A stretch of DNA of 64,000 nt from Atrina japonica (GCA_030159075.1 BROG01000297.1:485501-549500); one strand, 5' to 3'. Positions 10,375 through 22,495 are shown, counted from the first letter of the stretch. Notes: generated from the sequence alone by a model not told the origin. Made by a program: numbers and translations.

Positions 10375-10612
10375 GGGGGGGGGACTCTATTGATGAGTGG
10401 TTAGACTAGAGCATAGAACGCTTTGAGTCATGAAGAGTCTCACCTCTTGTCAGTGCAGATTCGAGTCCTGCTTGAACCCAAGCTGAATTTGTGAGAAAGT
10501 TTGCAAGTTTATTTGCGGAAGGCTGGTGGTCTCTTTCTGTGTAAATTGTAACCAGGTTCTCTATGGCCACCACCGATTATAACTTCGAAATTGTTGAGTG
10601 TGGCATACCCGA
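10375..10612 (+). mobile_element. tRNA-derived SINE, family S2
   Basis: It starts after a G run with GAGTGGTTAGACTAGAGCAT and has box-B-like AGATTCGAGTCCTGCTTG. It then follows the S2 body (GTGAGAAAGTTTGCAAG, TGTAAATTGTAACCAGGTTC, GGCCACCACC) to a GTTGAGTGTGGCATA tail. It is only 88 bp from the preceding M3 MITE. Confidence 0.85.
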
Positions 10613-11726
10613 AATACGTGTATGTTTTGACAGAAAAGTTTGATAAAATATATATATTTTTTTTTAAATATAATTCAGTGGCGAACGAGTTTCTTTACAG
10701 ATGAGGAAAGTAGCATATGGTGATAGAAAATGGAAGGCGACGTGTACAATGATAAATTTCAAGTTGTCTGTATTAACACCCGAAGCTAAGTCTTTCACAT
10801 CAAGAGAATTCATACTGTTGAATCTGATCACAAACAGCTCTAATGATGGGTTTCCGTGGCAACGAAAATTGCATTTCTTATAAGGGCTTCATTTGGCAGT
10901 CAAAACATATTGAAGTAGAAATTGGAGAAAGAGAATTTTGACAAAGAAATACTGCTTTAAGACACAAGTTTGATTTCGCAAAGACTGTAATATTATTTAA
11001 GATGCTGTGACAATCAGCTTTTACAAAATATTGATTTCTATCAAAGAATGAAAAGAGATTATGCTTAAATCTTGTAGCGTTATGCTGTGCCAAGGTTTTC
11101 TTAATTGCTTCAAATTCGTCCATTTAGCTTGTCATATTCATTCTCGCGGGCTCTGATATTTCTTTTGCAGGTTATATAAGACTAATTTCTACGAAAATGA
11201 GATTTTGGAAGGAAATAAATGAACTTCACTAATTTTGAAATTAAAGTTGTTGAAATTGACTACATATTATTAGATACATTTCGAATTCAACATGCATGTT
11301 AGATGGTTGATAAACTTCGGAGTTAATCAGTTTCTCGGAGATGCTTTTATTTAGTAACGGCATTAAAGCTGCAATTTGAGGTACAAACGTAATAATTTAG
11401 TTTATGTCATTACAAATTTGTCACAACCGATACACTTTATTTTCATCAAGTTCAAATTACTGAAGAAATCCATTTTTCTCAGAGTGATAAAAGCATTTTT
11501 TCAGAATTATCTCTCTATTCTTTAGTCATTTTAGCATTAGCTATTTATAATTATTTTACTATCATGTCTCTCTAGTGATAACTGTAGTGTTAGCTAAAAG
11601 CCAGAGGACTTATAAAAAAATATTCAGTATTTTTTTTACAAAAATAAGTTTCAAAAAAGTTTTAAGTGTTTGGAATTATGCCAAGTCTTTAAAATTTTGT
11701 TCGTGATTTATAGCAAGTCAGTTTAG
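10613..11726. other. Non-coding, nothing recognised
   Basis: Two short ORFs (10701-10883 plus, 10878-11123 minus) lack family resemblance or convincing splice borders, and I treat them as chance. Confidence 0.4.
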
Positions 11727-11775
<49 letters not shown>

Positions 11776-11796
11776 CTATATATATATATATATATT
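11727..11796. repeat. (ATCT)n then (TA)n microsatellite
   Basis: About 12 tandem ATCT units run to 11774, followed by about 11 TA units. Confidence 0.95.
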
Positions 11797-11889
11797 AATC
11801 TTGTAATTAAGTTGAAATTTTCTTCATGTCCAAGTTAAACATGCATTGCATGGCTGTTCCGGAATTCTAGAATACAATGTATTTTTTTA

Positions 11890-12545
11890 TTATATTGTGT
11901 GCACAGTTTAGTTATATTGTGCACACAGTTTAACTATATTGTGCGCACAGTTTAACATTCATTATATTGTGCGCACAGTTAAACTGTGCGCACAATATAG
12001 CTAAACTATGCATACAATATAGTATTTGTTCAACTGCTCACAATATAATGAATGTTAAACTGTGCACACAATATAGTTAAACTGTGCACACAATATAGCT
12101 AAACTGCACACAATATAGTTAAACTATGCACACAATATAGCTAAACTGTGCATACAATATAGTATTTGTTAAACTGTGTGCACAATATAATAAAGAATAT
12201 ACTGTAGTCTATGTCACTAAAGGGGCATCGTAGGAATTCAGAATTGCCAACTTTGAAAATTTTTCAAAAATTTAGCTAAACTGTGTGCACAATATAGCTA
12301 AACCGTGCATACAATATAACTAAACTGAGCACAATATAGCTTAACTGTGTGCACAATATACCTAAACTGTGTGCACAATATAGTTCAAATGTGCACACAA
12401 TATAACTAAATAGTGCGCACCATATAACTAAACTGTGTGCACAAAATAATGAATGTTAAACTGCACACAATATAGTTAAACTGTGTGCACAATATAAACT
12501 GTGCACACAATATAGTTTTTGTTAAACTGTGTGCACAATATAATA
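11890..12545. repeat. Cluster of ~22-bp GTGCGCAC-core repeats in both orientations
   Basis: Units like TATATTGTGCGCACAGTTTA occur first in one orientation (11890-11980). From 11976 they occur many times in the opposite orientation (ACTGTGTGCACAATATAG). The TGTGCGCACA / TGTGTGCACA core is itself near-palindromic. A 75-80 bp segment containing ATACTGTAGTCTATGTCACT and GTAGGAATTCAGAATTG appears at about 12183-12265 and again at 12536-12620, so the block also contains a larger duplication. Confidence 0.85.
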
Positions 12546-12620
12546 AAAAAATATACTGTATTCTATGTCACTAAAGATGCACCGTAGGAATTCAGAATTG
12601 CTAACTTTGAAAAATTTTCA

Positions 12621-13940
12621 TGGGGTGGATTTTTCAATCTCATAGTGGAGAGTCTATATTTTACTAAAAATATTAATAGGAAAATCTAAAAAAAAAAAAT
12701 TATGGGGGGAAATATGCATTTTCCTTGAAGAAATTATCAAAATTTTATATAGGAAGTGGGGAGTCTTCCTACTGATAGGGGAGACTTGGCAATTATGCAA
12801 ATTTTATAGATAAATATTTTACCGTAATTGTTGCCATATTATGCACACTTTTTTATCCAAAATTTGTAAATTGTTTTTTTCATGTGCATTATATATAGAA
12901 ACTAATAATTTAACCGAATTTTGGAAATGTGAAGTAAGAAACTTCTGGTAAATGCCCTGAACATCGGCCTGATCGGTAACGCGCACAAGTGGAAATATAC
13001 TAAGTAATATTAAGTTTGTGTTTTTGAAATAAATAATGTTTTAATTCTTGCATTTTCATGTTTTTTGTACTTTAAGTATATGTAAAGTTAAAATTCTGGT
13101 TATCTCAAATTCTGGATATCTTGAAGAAATAGGGATGCTCCCATTAATATCGAGATAAGGAAATTCTATGGTGTATATTTGGATTATGAATACTTTACTT
13201 CCTTAAATGATGACATGTGCTGATTGGGCCTTTTGTTCTATTCACACCTCATCAGACATTTCATGGAAAAAAATCCTGCTAACCGTAGGCAGACTACAAA
13301 GTGATACAAAATTCTGTTGATTGCGATTCCGATAACCACAACTTATTTCCAGTTCTTGTCATATTTTCCTATGGGAGCATGTCCAACATTGTGACCCAGA
13401 ATACGTGATTACCACAGTAGCAATAGCTAATTGATTGTTAGTATCATCATAAAACCTAAGACATCTGGCTGTCAACAGACACCGTAATAAGTTCAGGTGT
13501 ACGTGTGTGATTTATTATTTTACTTACATTTGTAGGTGTGCAAAATAGTTTTATGGCTCTTTGTAGCTCACCTGAGCTTAAAAAGTGCTAGCTGTCTCAT
13601 ACATCATCGTGTGTAGGTTAAAAATCTTATTTTCGTGTAAACTTTAATTATTGCATACATGGAAATGTTCACTCCTGGTCGTTTTCATCCTTGATCAATA
13701 TATAAAATATTTGCCCTGTTTTAAATTTGTCTTTAAATTGTCTTTGAAAATGTCTGTCTTTTGGGAGTTAAAATTTGGAAATTTCCATTTGCAATTCTTG
13801 ATACAATTTTTCTTGGAACACTCCAGATTTATCAAGTTCCCCAAGCATCTTTTCAATGCAAAATGAGCTGACTGTGACCAATGTTATCAAATGTGAAATA
13901 AAGAACATATACTTTTGTTAGGAGTAATGAAATTGTAAAT
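12621..13940. other. Non-coding, with a TAGCTCACCTGAGC motif
   Basis: Mostly unremarkable AT-rich DNA. Bases 13564-13577 read TAGCTCACCTGAGC, a word also found at 26360-26373 and, in altered form, at 50272-50285, so it probably marks an old dispersed repeat. The ORF at 13651 has no support. Confidence 0.4.
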
Positions 13941-13941
13941 A

Positions 13942-14200
13942 CAGTCAAACCACTTATATTGGACCCTGTAATGTTGAAGTCCCTCTTTGTTTGAAATGTG
14001 TTTGATTCTCCTGCCAAATTTATTTTACCATTACGACACGTTTATTTTGAAACCCCAGTTTATTTGAAAGAAAAATTAATTCCCCTTTGATTTCAATGCA
14101 TCCAGATTCGAGTGTTTTTAATGTGCTTTTCAATGTATAGAACAAAAAAAAAAAATGAAAACTGAGTAGAGATCCTACTTCAATGAATCATGGACAGCAT
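13942..14200. mobile_element. Possible 5' part of an M3-like MITE
   Basis: TA followed by CAGTCAAACCACTTATATTGG at 13942 (the first 20 bases shown are the informative part) resembles the left end of TA-inserting MITEs. I could not find its right end, so the element is partial or degraded and its right limit is a guess. Confidence 0.35.
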
Positions 14201-14336
14201 GATGCCTGAAATTTTCGCATTCAACGTAAATTTGTCCTATCTTTAAAGGGTGAAAAGAGCGAAAATTAAACAGAGTAGAAAATTCCTAGTTGTACCGTAC
14301 TTCAAGACAAAAACTTCCATACGTGGGTTTTATGTA

Positions 14337-14524
14337 AGTGAAACTTGTATATAACAACCTCCTTAGAGACGCAATAAAACCAATCTGTATAGAGAGGTGG
14401 TCTTTATATAGAAGTTGATTTGTAATATGTACATAAATGGTACTTTTGGGGATAGCAAAAAAAAAAATGGTCTTTGTAACCAGGTGTCTTTAAACACAGG
14501 TGGTTGCTAAAGCAGGTTTTACTG
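14337..14524. mobile_element. TA-flanked MITE, family M3
   Basis: The left end AGTGAAACTTGTATATAAC and right end AGCAGGTTTTACTG are inverted relatives bordered by TA. The interior AGAGGTGGTCTTTATATAGA and GGTCTTTGTAACCAGGTG closely matches the copy at 23638-23855. Confidence 0.75.
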
Positions 14525-14575
14525 TAGTTCACATATGAAAGTCAAAAAGACTCTCATACATGTATAGTGGAATTA

Positions 14576-14720
14576 GGACCTGACAGCATAAAACTTGAGA
14601 CTTTTCTCAAGTCGGAGAATATTTATCTCAACTGCTCAGCCAGTCAGATATCAGGATTATCCAAAGTTTAGTAAACATTTTTGACTTAAGTAATTTTTAG
14701 GTTTTATGATGCCAGGCCCA
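14576..14720. mobile_element. Palindromic MITE, family M1 (copy 2)
   Basis: GACAGCATAAAACTTGAGAC at the left and AGGTTTTATGATGCCAGGCC at the right are inverted; the centre CAGCCAGTCAGATATCAGGA matches the other M1 copies. Confidence 0.75.
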
Positions 14721-15316
14721 GTTATGTCGAAATCGGATGAGTAGAAATTCCGGATCTGCCAAAGTTGAACAGTTGGTCTGGATTTTTATGGAAGAAATAT
14801 ATGTTATTAAGGACTGCTGTTATCTTGAATTTGGGATATCTCAAAGGAATAGATGTGGTCATTGCAATATATACAGGGAATCCACGTATTTAAATGATTG
14901 ACCGTCATGTCATCTTTGGAAAGATGTAAGAAAAATTATTGTTTGTATTCTCTGTGACTTTACATCAAGGAATTTCATGTACATGTATTGGGTAGTTTTC
15001 AGAAGCCCATACAGTTGAGCTAGAACAATGCACCAAATTTTCTCATCTTGAATTACTTTTTAGACTCGCAAATGTCTGAAACTCAGTGAAGTCAAAAGAG
15101 AAATGTTTTCAGAGCCTTCGTTTATATTAGCGGCATATAACACAGTCTTAGAATAATGATATAGAAGCAGGACTTGTCGTATATTAGAGTGCACCAGGCT
15201 GGAAAATGAGGTGTTTTTTTCTATCAATAAAAATCTCAATTTGGTACATTTGTCATTATTCATTCCAATAGGAATGACAGGGGATGACTTTGAAAAGAAA
15301 GTGTGAAAATGATCAT
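14721..15316. other. Non-coding, nothing recognised
   Basis: Minus-strand ORFs of 123 and 65 codons (15060-15615) overlap the direct duplication described next and show no recognisable domain. Confidence 0.4.
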
Positions 15317-15562
15317 TTATTATTTGCAGTAGAGCATCATGACAATGCTGGAAGGCTGAACTCCGATTTGGGTCTTGTATTATAATGGTTCGATCTTGGC
15401 TTGTACCAAGATCAATGTCAACTACAGACAAAATAGAAAAGTAAACACTGACTTATTATTTGCAGTAGAGCAACATGGCTGAGTGATAGATTGGTCAGAT
15501 TTGGGTCTTGTTTTTGTGAAGGTTCTGGGCTTGTACCAAGATCATTTGTAAATTGCAGACAC
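15317..15562. repeat. Direct duplication of a ~135-bp segment
   Basis: TTATTATTTGCAGTAGAGCA begins a block at 15317 and again at 15453. Both continue through TTTGGGTCTTGT and CTTGTACCAAGATCA to an ACAGAC end. The two copies are moderately diverged, so the duplication is not recent. Confidence 0.8.
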
Positions 15563-15658
15563 AACAGCAAATTAATGTTGTTAATGATTATTTCTATTTC
15601 CATTGGGGATGACAATTAAAATGAAGTTTTATAGCTGTCATAAAATCATATAAATTAA

Positions 15659-16110
15659 TGTGCTTAATGTAGTGTGTGTATGTGGTGTGTGTGTGTATGT
15701 GGTAAATGTAGTGTGTGTATGTGTGGTAAATGTAGTGTGTGTGTATGTGGTAAATGTAGTGTGTGTATGTGTGATAAATGTAGTGTGTGTGTGTATGTGT
15801 GGTAAATGTAGTGTGTGTATGTGTGGTAAATGTAGTGTGTGTGTATGTGGTATGTGTGTACATGTGGTAAATGTAGTGTGTGTGTATGTGGTAAATATAG
15901 TGGGTGTGTATGTGTGGTAAATGTAGTGTGTGTGTATGTGTGGTAAATGTAGTGTGTGTATGTGTGGTAAATGTAGTGTGTGTATGTGTGGTAATTGTAG
16001 TGTGTGTATGTGTGGTAAATGTAGTGTGTGTGTATGTGTGGTAAATGTAATGTGTGTATGTGTGGTAAATGTAGTATGTGTGGTAAATGTAGTGTGTGTG
16101 TATGTGTGGT
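15659..16110. repeat. GTAAATGTAGTGTGTGTATG-type minisatellite
   Basis: About 20 short units of TGTGTGTATGTGTG plus GTAAATGTAG, varying in the number of TG steps. ORFs on both strands are Cys/Val- or Thr/His-rich products of the repeat. Confidence 0.95.
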
Positions 16111-16825
16111 AAATATGTAGTGTGTGTGTATGTAGTGTGTGTATATGTGTGTATGTATGTGGTGTGTATGTATGTCGTGTGTGTGTATGTCATGTGTGTT
16201 ATGTGTATGTTGTGTTTGTGGTGTGTGTTGTGTTTGTGTATGTGTTATGTGTATGTTGTGTTTGTATGTGTTGTGTATGTGTGTATGTGGTATGTGTTGT
16301 TTGTGTATGTGTTGTGTCTGTGGTGTGTGTATATGTGTGTTGTGGATGTGTATATGTGTTGTGTGTATGTTGTGTTTGTATGTGTTCTTGTGTGTTGTGT
16401 ATGTGTGTATATGGTGTGTGTGTTGTGTTTGTGGATATGTGTTATGTGCATGTGTTGTGTATGTTGTATGTTGTGTTTGTGTGTGTTATGTTTGTGTGTG
16501 TATATGGTGTATATGTGTTGTGTGTATGTGTTGTGTGTATGTTATGTTTGTGTGTTTATATGGTGTATATGTGTTGTGTGTATGTTGTGTGTGCTGTGTT
16601 TGTGTGTATGTGTTGTGTGTATGTTTGTGTGTGTTGTGTTTGTGCATATATGTTGTGTATATGTTGTGTTTGTGTGTGTTGTGTATATGATGTGTGTTGT
16701 TTGTGTATATGTGTTATTTGTTGTGTGTGTTGTGTTTGTGTGTGTATGTGGTGTGTGTGTTATTTGTGTGTGTGTGTGTGTGTTGTGTTTGTGAGTTGTG
16801 TCTATATGTGTGTTGTGTATGCATG

Positions 16826-16868
<43 letters not shown>

Positions 16869-16870
16869 TG
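16111..16870. repeat. Long (GT)n-rich tract with TATGTGTTGTG variants
   Basis: Nearly 760 bp of alternating purine/pyrimidine sequence continuing from the previous array, ending in an almost pure (TG)n of about 40 bp near 16827-16867. It reads as an eroded dinucleotide repeat. The long Cys/Val ORFs here are not genes. Confidence 0.95.
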
Positions 16871-17384
16871 TTTCTGTTTGTGTGTGAATTTATAATTTTT
16901 TTTTCTACATTTGCAGTTGTCCGTACTTATGTACATAAGACATTACTTGTAGTTTGTTGTGTGTTTAAGTTTGTCTATAAACAAGAGACAGCATCATTAC
17001 ATGTCATGCCTTGTGTACTGGGATGTTCCGTCTTAGCCAAAAGGCAAGATGAACACTGTTATTGCATGTAACACCAGCACAGTATAATACTTATTACTAA
17101 ACTTTGACAGTTTTGATGAGACATGGAGGAAGTCGCTAGTTAATACCATTCTGATTATCAACAAGTTTTATTGGTTTTTTTCATGTTTTTAAGTTCTTAT
17201 ATCTGATGTATATAGTTGTGCTTGTGTCAAATTATACAAAATAAACTATGAACAATTTAATTAAATAGTCACCTTCAATCATTTAATAATTATTGTACTT
17301 TTCTATCCAATATTTCTAATATGTTTTTCTCTCATAGTCTTGCCTTTTCTCGTTTTTATATTTCCCTCCTGTCTGTCTCTGTCT
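16871..17384. other. Non-coding, nothing recognised
   Basis: An acceptor-like TTTTTTTTCTACATTTGCAG ends at 16916, but the following frames do not give a convincing exon. Confidence 0.4.
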
Positions 17385-17415
17385 CTTGTGGAGTCTTTCT
17401 CTTTCAGACAAACTG

Positions 17416-17450
<35 letters not shown>

Positions 17451-17640
17451 GTCTCTCTCTCTCTCTCTGTCTCTCTCTATATCTCTCTCTCTGTCTCTAT
17501 CTGTCTCTCTCTCTGTCTCTCTCTCAGGCAAAAACAATCTCCCTCTGTCTGTCTGTCTCTTGTGGAGTCTTTCTCTTTCAAATTCTCTCTATGTCTCTCT
17601 CTCTCTCTGTTTCTTTCTCTCTCTCTCTCTCTCTCTCTCT

Positions 17641-17696
<56 letters not shown>

Positions 17697-17702
17697 TCTG
17701 TT

Positions 17703-17738
<36 letters not shown>

Positions 17739-17745
17739 ACAAGCA
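17385..17745. repeat. (CT)n / (GTCT)n tract with an internal duplication
   Basis: The polypyrimidine tract contains the segment TCTCTTGTGGAGTCTTTCTC twice (about 17382-17403 and 17558-17579), so a block of about 176 bp was duplicated inside the microsatellite. All Ser/Leu and Arg/Glu ORFs here are artefacts. Confidence 0.95.
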
Positions 17746-18440
17746 TGATCTCGCACTCATTCTCACTCCTGTGTCTCATTTCGAATCGAAACAACACTTG
17801 ACAAATTTGTTAGTCTAGAAAAGATGGTAATTGAACTCATTGTATTGGAACATTACAATACAAACATACAAATCAACACCATCTTAAGGTTTAGATTAAC
17901 ATCACCCTTACATTGAAAAAATATTTTTATCCAGTAACTCAATTTCCTTTGCAAATGACCTTCTGCTAAAGTCAAATAAAATATTGAATTTTAGCAATTC
18001 CGGTCTGCTTATATCCTGCTGGGAAACTGTTTTTTATCTCTGTAAAGGACATTATGAACAGATGCATTTGTGTCTACGCAAAGTAAAAAGTCAGTTTGAT
18101 GGTTTCCATGGTGACATTCATCCTTGTCTTATTTTATATATAACAAGGTATTGTATATATATATATATATATATATATTTGTGTGCCTTTGTAACATAAG
18201 TGCTGATGAATAAAATATCACTGACATTTTCAATTTTGAATTTTTTGGTGCCATATTTTTCTTAGAAATAATTTTTTGTTATCTTTCCTGTAAAAGATTT
18301 GATGTGTTGTTTTTTGTTGTTGTTTTTTTGTTGTTTTTTGTCAAAACATGTCCTAGTGTATTAAAATCTACCCTTTTCCCCCGACCATGCAAACTTTTAT
18401 TTTTCTCAATGCATTCTCTGCATGTCAGACTTATAGAAAA
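17746..18440. other. Non-coding with a (TA)n run at 18153-18178
   Basis: Nothing else is recognised. The short ORFs at 17984 and 18304 have no support. Confidence 0.45.
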
Positions 18441-18733
18441 CCTGGGTCTGGCACCAAAAAACGTGAGAATTTACTCAAGTCTTGGAATATTCTCAACTAG
18501 ACTTGCTCAGCCAATCGAGGCCCAGCACCATAAAACTTAAGAATTACTTAAGTCTAGAAATTTTACTCAAAATTTGCTAATCCTGAAATCTGATTGGCTA
18601 AGCAGTCCAATTTGAGAATTTTCTCAGACTTAAGTGATTTCTCAAGTTTTATGGTGCTGGGCCCAGATATCAGGATCCACTAAAATTGAGTAAAATTTTT
18701 AGACTTAAGTAATTCTTAAGTTTTATGGTGCCG
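18441..18733. mobile_element. Palindromic MITE, family M1 (copy 3), split by a second M1 copy
   Basis: The outer left half (GGTCTGGCACCAAAAAACGT ... GCTCAGCCAATC) ends at about 18516. The outer right half (CAGATATCAGGATCC ... TTAAGTTTTATGGTGCC) resumes at about 18664. Joined in order, these match the single copies at 581-730 and 14576-14720; the material between them is another M1 element. Confidence 0.85.
18519..18663. mobile_element. Inner M1 MITE nested in copy 3
   Basis: It begins GGCCCAGCACCATAAAACTT and ends AAGTTTTATGGTGCTGGGCC, perfect mirror ends of 20 bp. It is 145 bp, better preserved than its host copy, so it inserted later. Confidence 0.9.
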
Positions 18734-18737
18734 ACCT

Positions 18738-18750
<13 letters not shown>

Positions 18751-18791
<41 letters not shown>

Positions 18792-18800
18792 AAAAAAAAA
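18751..18800. repeat. Poly(A) tract
   Basis: About 50 nearly uninterrupted A residues with one G. It is not next to a recognisable SINE or LINE end. Confidence 0.9.
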
Positions 18801-20062
18801 CATTAATAAAACAAAAACCATGGTCAATACAGAAGACTCCAAAGGTATGTTACAATATTTTTTCATCATGAGTAGATTACTAAATTTATATTTTGAGTTG
18901 AATGGCTTTTAAGTGGGTGTTCATATTTTTGGACTGTAAAAAGTTCCATTTAAATGCCAGTATATACGGTATATAGAAGCAAATGATGATTAGATAATAA
19001 GATATATTGTATAATGATAAAAAGAATTTTATAAAATTCGTAGACGGCATCTTTAGAAAAGAAACAAAGTCTGGATATGATATTTAATACACGTGAATGA
19101 ACAAACCATCAGGTTTTCTTATATAATATATTTCTCAATCTTTTAAACCATAACTCATAACTCAACTTGCACTTATGTTTATCTGATCTGGAAAATATGA
19201 TGTGATTTTATACAAGTTTTTACTAAAAATAATATGATGTCGGTCTCAAATAGAAATATGATTCAGCATGAATTTACGGAAATAGATTTCCCTTCTGAAA
19301 GAGGAATCATTTTTAGCTAAATTGATGATAAACATGCAGGAAATTTTGTACCATGCAATCGCTTTTCATCATACATCTTTTTGAGGATTTTCATTGCAAA
19401 TGATTAGGATTTACTTTTGTAAAAAGTCTTCTATTAATTCTGTTGCTGGATGCATTAAATGAATGTGAATGGTTTAATTTCTCGGAGACATTCGGTGCCT
19501 TTGCCACTTGCGGTTTGAGGTCAAATAAAAAATATGTTTTTCTGGTTTCCTGATTGATGGTATATTTGAGAACGTGTTTAGCTGACTTTTTTTTTTTTTT
19601 TTTTTGAATTTTGTCTTACTTTTTTCCAACTAGTTCTGAAAATAATTCAGAAATTGGATTTTGTCAGTGACGGGTCTCTTTTATGATTGAGTGTCAGATA
19701 TGTTCGGGGAAATCTCTTCATATATTCCTCAGAAATAACATGCAACATATGTAAGACACAGTTCTAGCTGTTACGTATATCACTGATTTACATATCTAAT
19801 ATTCAATGGATGAATACAGGGTCTGAAAAATAGGGGAAATATATGACATTTCATTTAAGACAAGAAAAATTTAATTTGATTTTTTTTTTTTTTTTTTTTT
19901 GAAATACCAGTACATCATGTACATGTGCGATACTCTTTAATTTGAAATATCAAATTGGCAATTTTTTCATATTCTTGGGGAAGAAATACAAGTTAATTGT
20001 ATTCTGGGAATAAGTCCTGTAACTGAATCCCTGTATGTACAAGTACTAGGATAATGCTATTA
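18801..20062. other. Non-coding, poly(T) runs
   Basis: T runs near 19587-19604 and 19879-19900. No coding or mobile signature is seen. Confidence 0.45.
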
Positions 20063-20093
<31 letters not shown>

Positions 20094-20107
20094 CCCCCCC
20101 CCCCCCC
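20063..20107. repeat. Long C tract (28 C, one T, 16 C)
   Basis: A near-pure C homopolymer of 45 bp. The complementary G strand could form quadruplexes and the C strand i-motifs. The exact length is unreliable in any assembly. The Pro-rich ORF over it is spurious. Confidence 0.9.
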
Positions 20108-20917
20108 AAGAAAAAGAACAAAATAAAACAAATTAACAAAATCCCCAAAGAGTGTTTTTTTATTTACCTATCACATTGTAAAATTTTGGTTAAGAAATTT
20201 TTGTTTGGCCTTATTCAGATTAGAAATACACTAACCTAGTTTTTGACAAATATCACAATCCTAAACTGTGTCATTTTTCTGTGTCGTCAATTACTCCGAT
20301 TTTTCAAAAATTCCATCAATAGAGATGTTTATTTATAGCCTCGACAGCTGATTTACAAGCTTCACCAAGTAAAACTACTTAATATGCAAAAAACTATTTA
20401 TGCTAACTGAATAGATTTATTGATAAATTCAGGAACTGCTATCGGTAGAAATTAATCAGCTTGAGTAAATTATGTAACAGCGTCAGGAAAAATAATAGAT
20501 TTCATTTGTCACAGGATATCCCATGTTACAGGTCAAGTACTTAAAACAAGTCCTGACTTTTGCGAAAGGACGGACAAACCACAAGTGGGTTTGGACAATA
20601 GAGAGTACGACTTTTATAACCTGTCCCGAAGATAGGAAGCTAAGCCGGACCATTGATTTTTATCTTTGTGGTGATACAATTACCCAGCTACATGGATTTA
20701 CAATTTTTTGTAATTAACTAATAACATACCTTTAACCTGCATTTAGCAGCTTACAGATTTCTGTTAAATTTAATGATCTTCTATATCACTTTATGAGATC
20801 TATTTTTGTTTCTCTCTCTCAGTATAATCTTAGCCATGTTATGATGTTCATGTTCATAGCTCAGTCTACAAATAAATAAGTATAGCAATATTTGATACTA
20901 CTGATTCATTAGTTTAG
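20108..20917. other. Non-coding, nothing recognised
   Basis: A 64-codon ORF at 20523-20717 has a balanced composition but no domain, splice borders or neighbour to support it. Confidence 0.4.
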
Positions 20918-21125
20918 CCACACCCAGTCTTGATAAAGTACCCAGAAATGAGCAACAACCAGTCTTGATAAACTACCCTGAAATGAAGTATTCTGAACTG
21001 AACAACAACCAGTCTTGATTAAGTACCCTGAAATGAAGTATTTTGAACTGAACAACACCCAGTCTTGATTAAGTACCCTGAAATGAAGTAATTTGAACTG
21101 AACAACATCCAGTCTTGATAGCAGA
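20918..21125. repeat. 50-bp minisatellite, about four copies
   Basis: The unit is CAGTCTTGATTAAGTACCCT, GAAATGAAGTATTTTGAACT, GAACAACAAC. It shares the words CAGT.TTGATA and AACAACAACC with the 36-bp array that follows, so the two arrays probably have a common origin. Confidence 0.85.
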
Positions 21126-21344
21126 CATTTTGAAATTATAAAAAAAATACTGGTCAACCAAACCAGTGAATAAAAGAATTTCACTGGTCAAACAATTTAT
21201 TTTACTGGTCTGTATATATATACACAGTTGAAATGAGATGGAAAATTAATGGTCATTTGGACCAGTTATCAGATAGATTTCACAGGACGTTTGTAAAATT
21301 TACCAGTTTTTCTGGTAAGACCGATGAATTTTAAAAACTCTGTG

Positions 21345-22495
21345 CATGAGAAATAATGCCATGAACAACAACCAGTATTGATATAGAAAAAAACTGCCAT
21401 GAACAACTAGTATGGTAAAGAAAAAACAGCCATGAACAACAACCAGTATTGATATAGAGAAAAACTGCCATGAACAACAACCAGTATTGGTATAGGAAAA
21501 AAAACTGCCATGAACAACTAGTATGGTAAAGAAAAAACAGCCATGAACAACAACCAGTATTAATATAGAGAAAAACTGCCATGAACGACAATGATTGTTG
21601 ATAAAGAAAAAAAACTGCCATGGACAACAACCAGTATTGATACAGAAAAACTATCATGAACAACAATTATTGTTACAGAAAAAACTGCCATGAACAACAA
21701 CCATTATTGATATAGAAAAACTGCCATGGACAACAACCATTATTGATATAGAAAAACTGCCATGGACAACAACCATTATTGATATAGAAAAACTGCCATG
21801 GACAACAACCATTATTGATATAGAAAAACTGCTATGGACAACAACCATTATTGATATAGAAAAACTGCCATGGACAACAACCAGTCGTGATAGAGTATAC
21901 TAAATTGAACAAGGTCCAGTCTTGATAAAGTACCCTGCCATGAACAACAACCAGTATTGATAGAGAAAAAATGCCACGACAATGACCATTATTGATGTAG
22001 AGAAAAACTGCCATGAAAAACAACCAGTATTGATAAAGAAAAAAAATTGCCATGAACAACTTGTATGGTAAAGAAAAAGCTGCCATGAACAACAACCAGT
22101 ATTGATAGAGAAAAACTGCCATAAACAACAACCAGTAATGATACAGAAAAACTGCTGTGAACAACAATTATTGATATAGTAAAACTGCCATGAACAACAA
22201 CCATTATTGATATAGATAAAAAACTGCCATGAACAACAACAATTATTGGTATAGATAAAAAACTGCCATGAACAACAAAAGCAGTATTGATATAGAAAAA
22301 CTGCCATGAACAACAACAATTATTGACATAGAAAAACTGCCATGGACAACAACCATTATTGATATAAATAAAAAACTGCCATGAAGATATAGATAAAAAA
22401 CTGCCATGAACAACAACAATTATTGATATAGAAAAACTGCCATAAACAACAAAAACAGTATTGATATAGAACAAAAAAACAAACTGCCATGAACA
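21345..22495. repeat. 36-bp minisatellite, about 30 copies
   Basis: The unit is AAAAACTGCCATGGACAACA ACCATTATTGATATAG, with GAACAACAACCAGTATTG variants. The most uniform block is 21700-21880. At 21885-21950 a stretch of the neighbouring 50-bp type (CCAGTCTTGATAAAGTACCC) is embedded. Long minus-strand ORFs with VVVHGSF.SIS patterns are produced because 36 is a multiple of three. Confidence 0.95.

Noticed and set aside
15594..16895. Long ORFs on both strands (up to 257 codons), Cys/Val-rich or Thr/His-rich
   Set aside because: They are all translations of GT/CA-rich repeats, open in several frames at once, with no splice borders or domain.
17316..17818. Ser/Leu-rich and Arg/Glu-rich ORFs up to 165 codons
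   Set aside because: Translation of (CT)n and (GTCT)n tracts; three overlapping frames are open, which real genes do not show.
20590..20720. Possible 5S rRNA-like words (GAAGCTAAGCCGG)
   Set aside because: Only the short A-box-like word matches; the flanking helices and the rest of the 5S sequence are absent.
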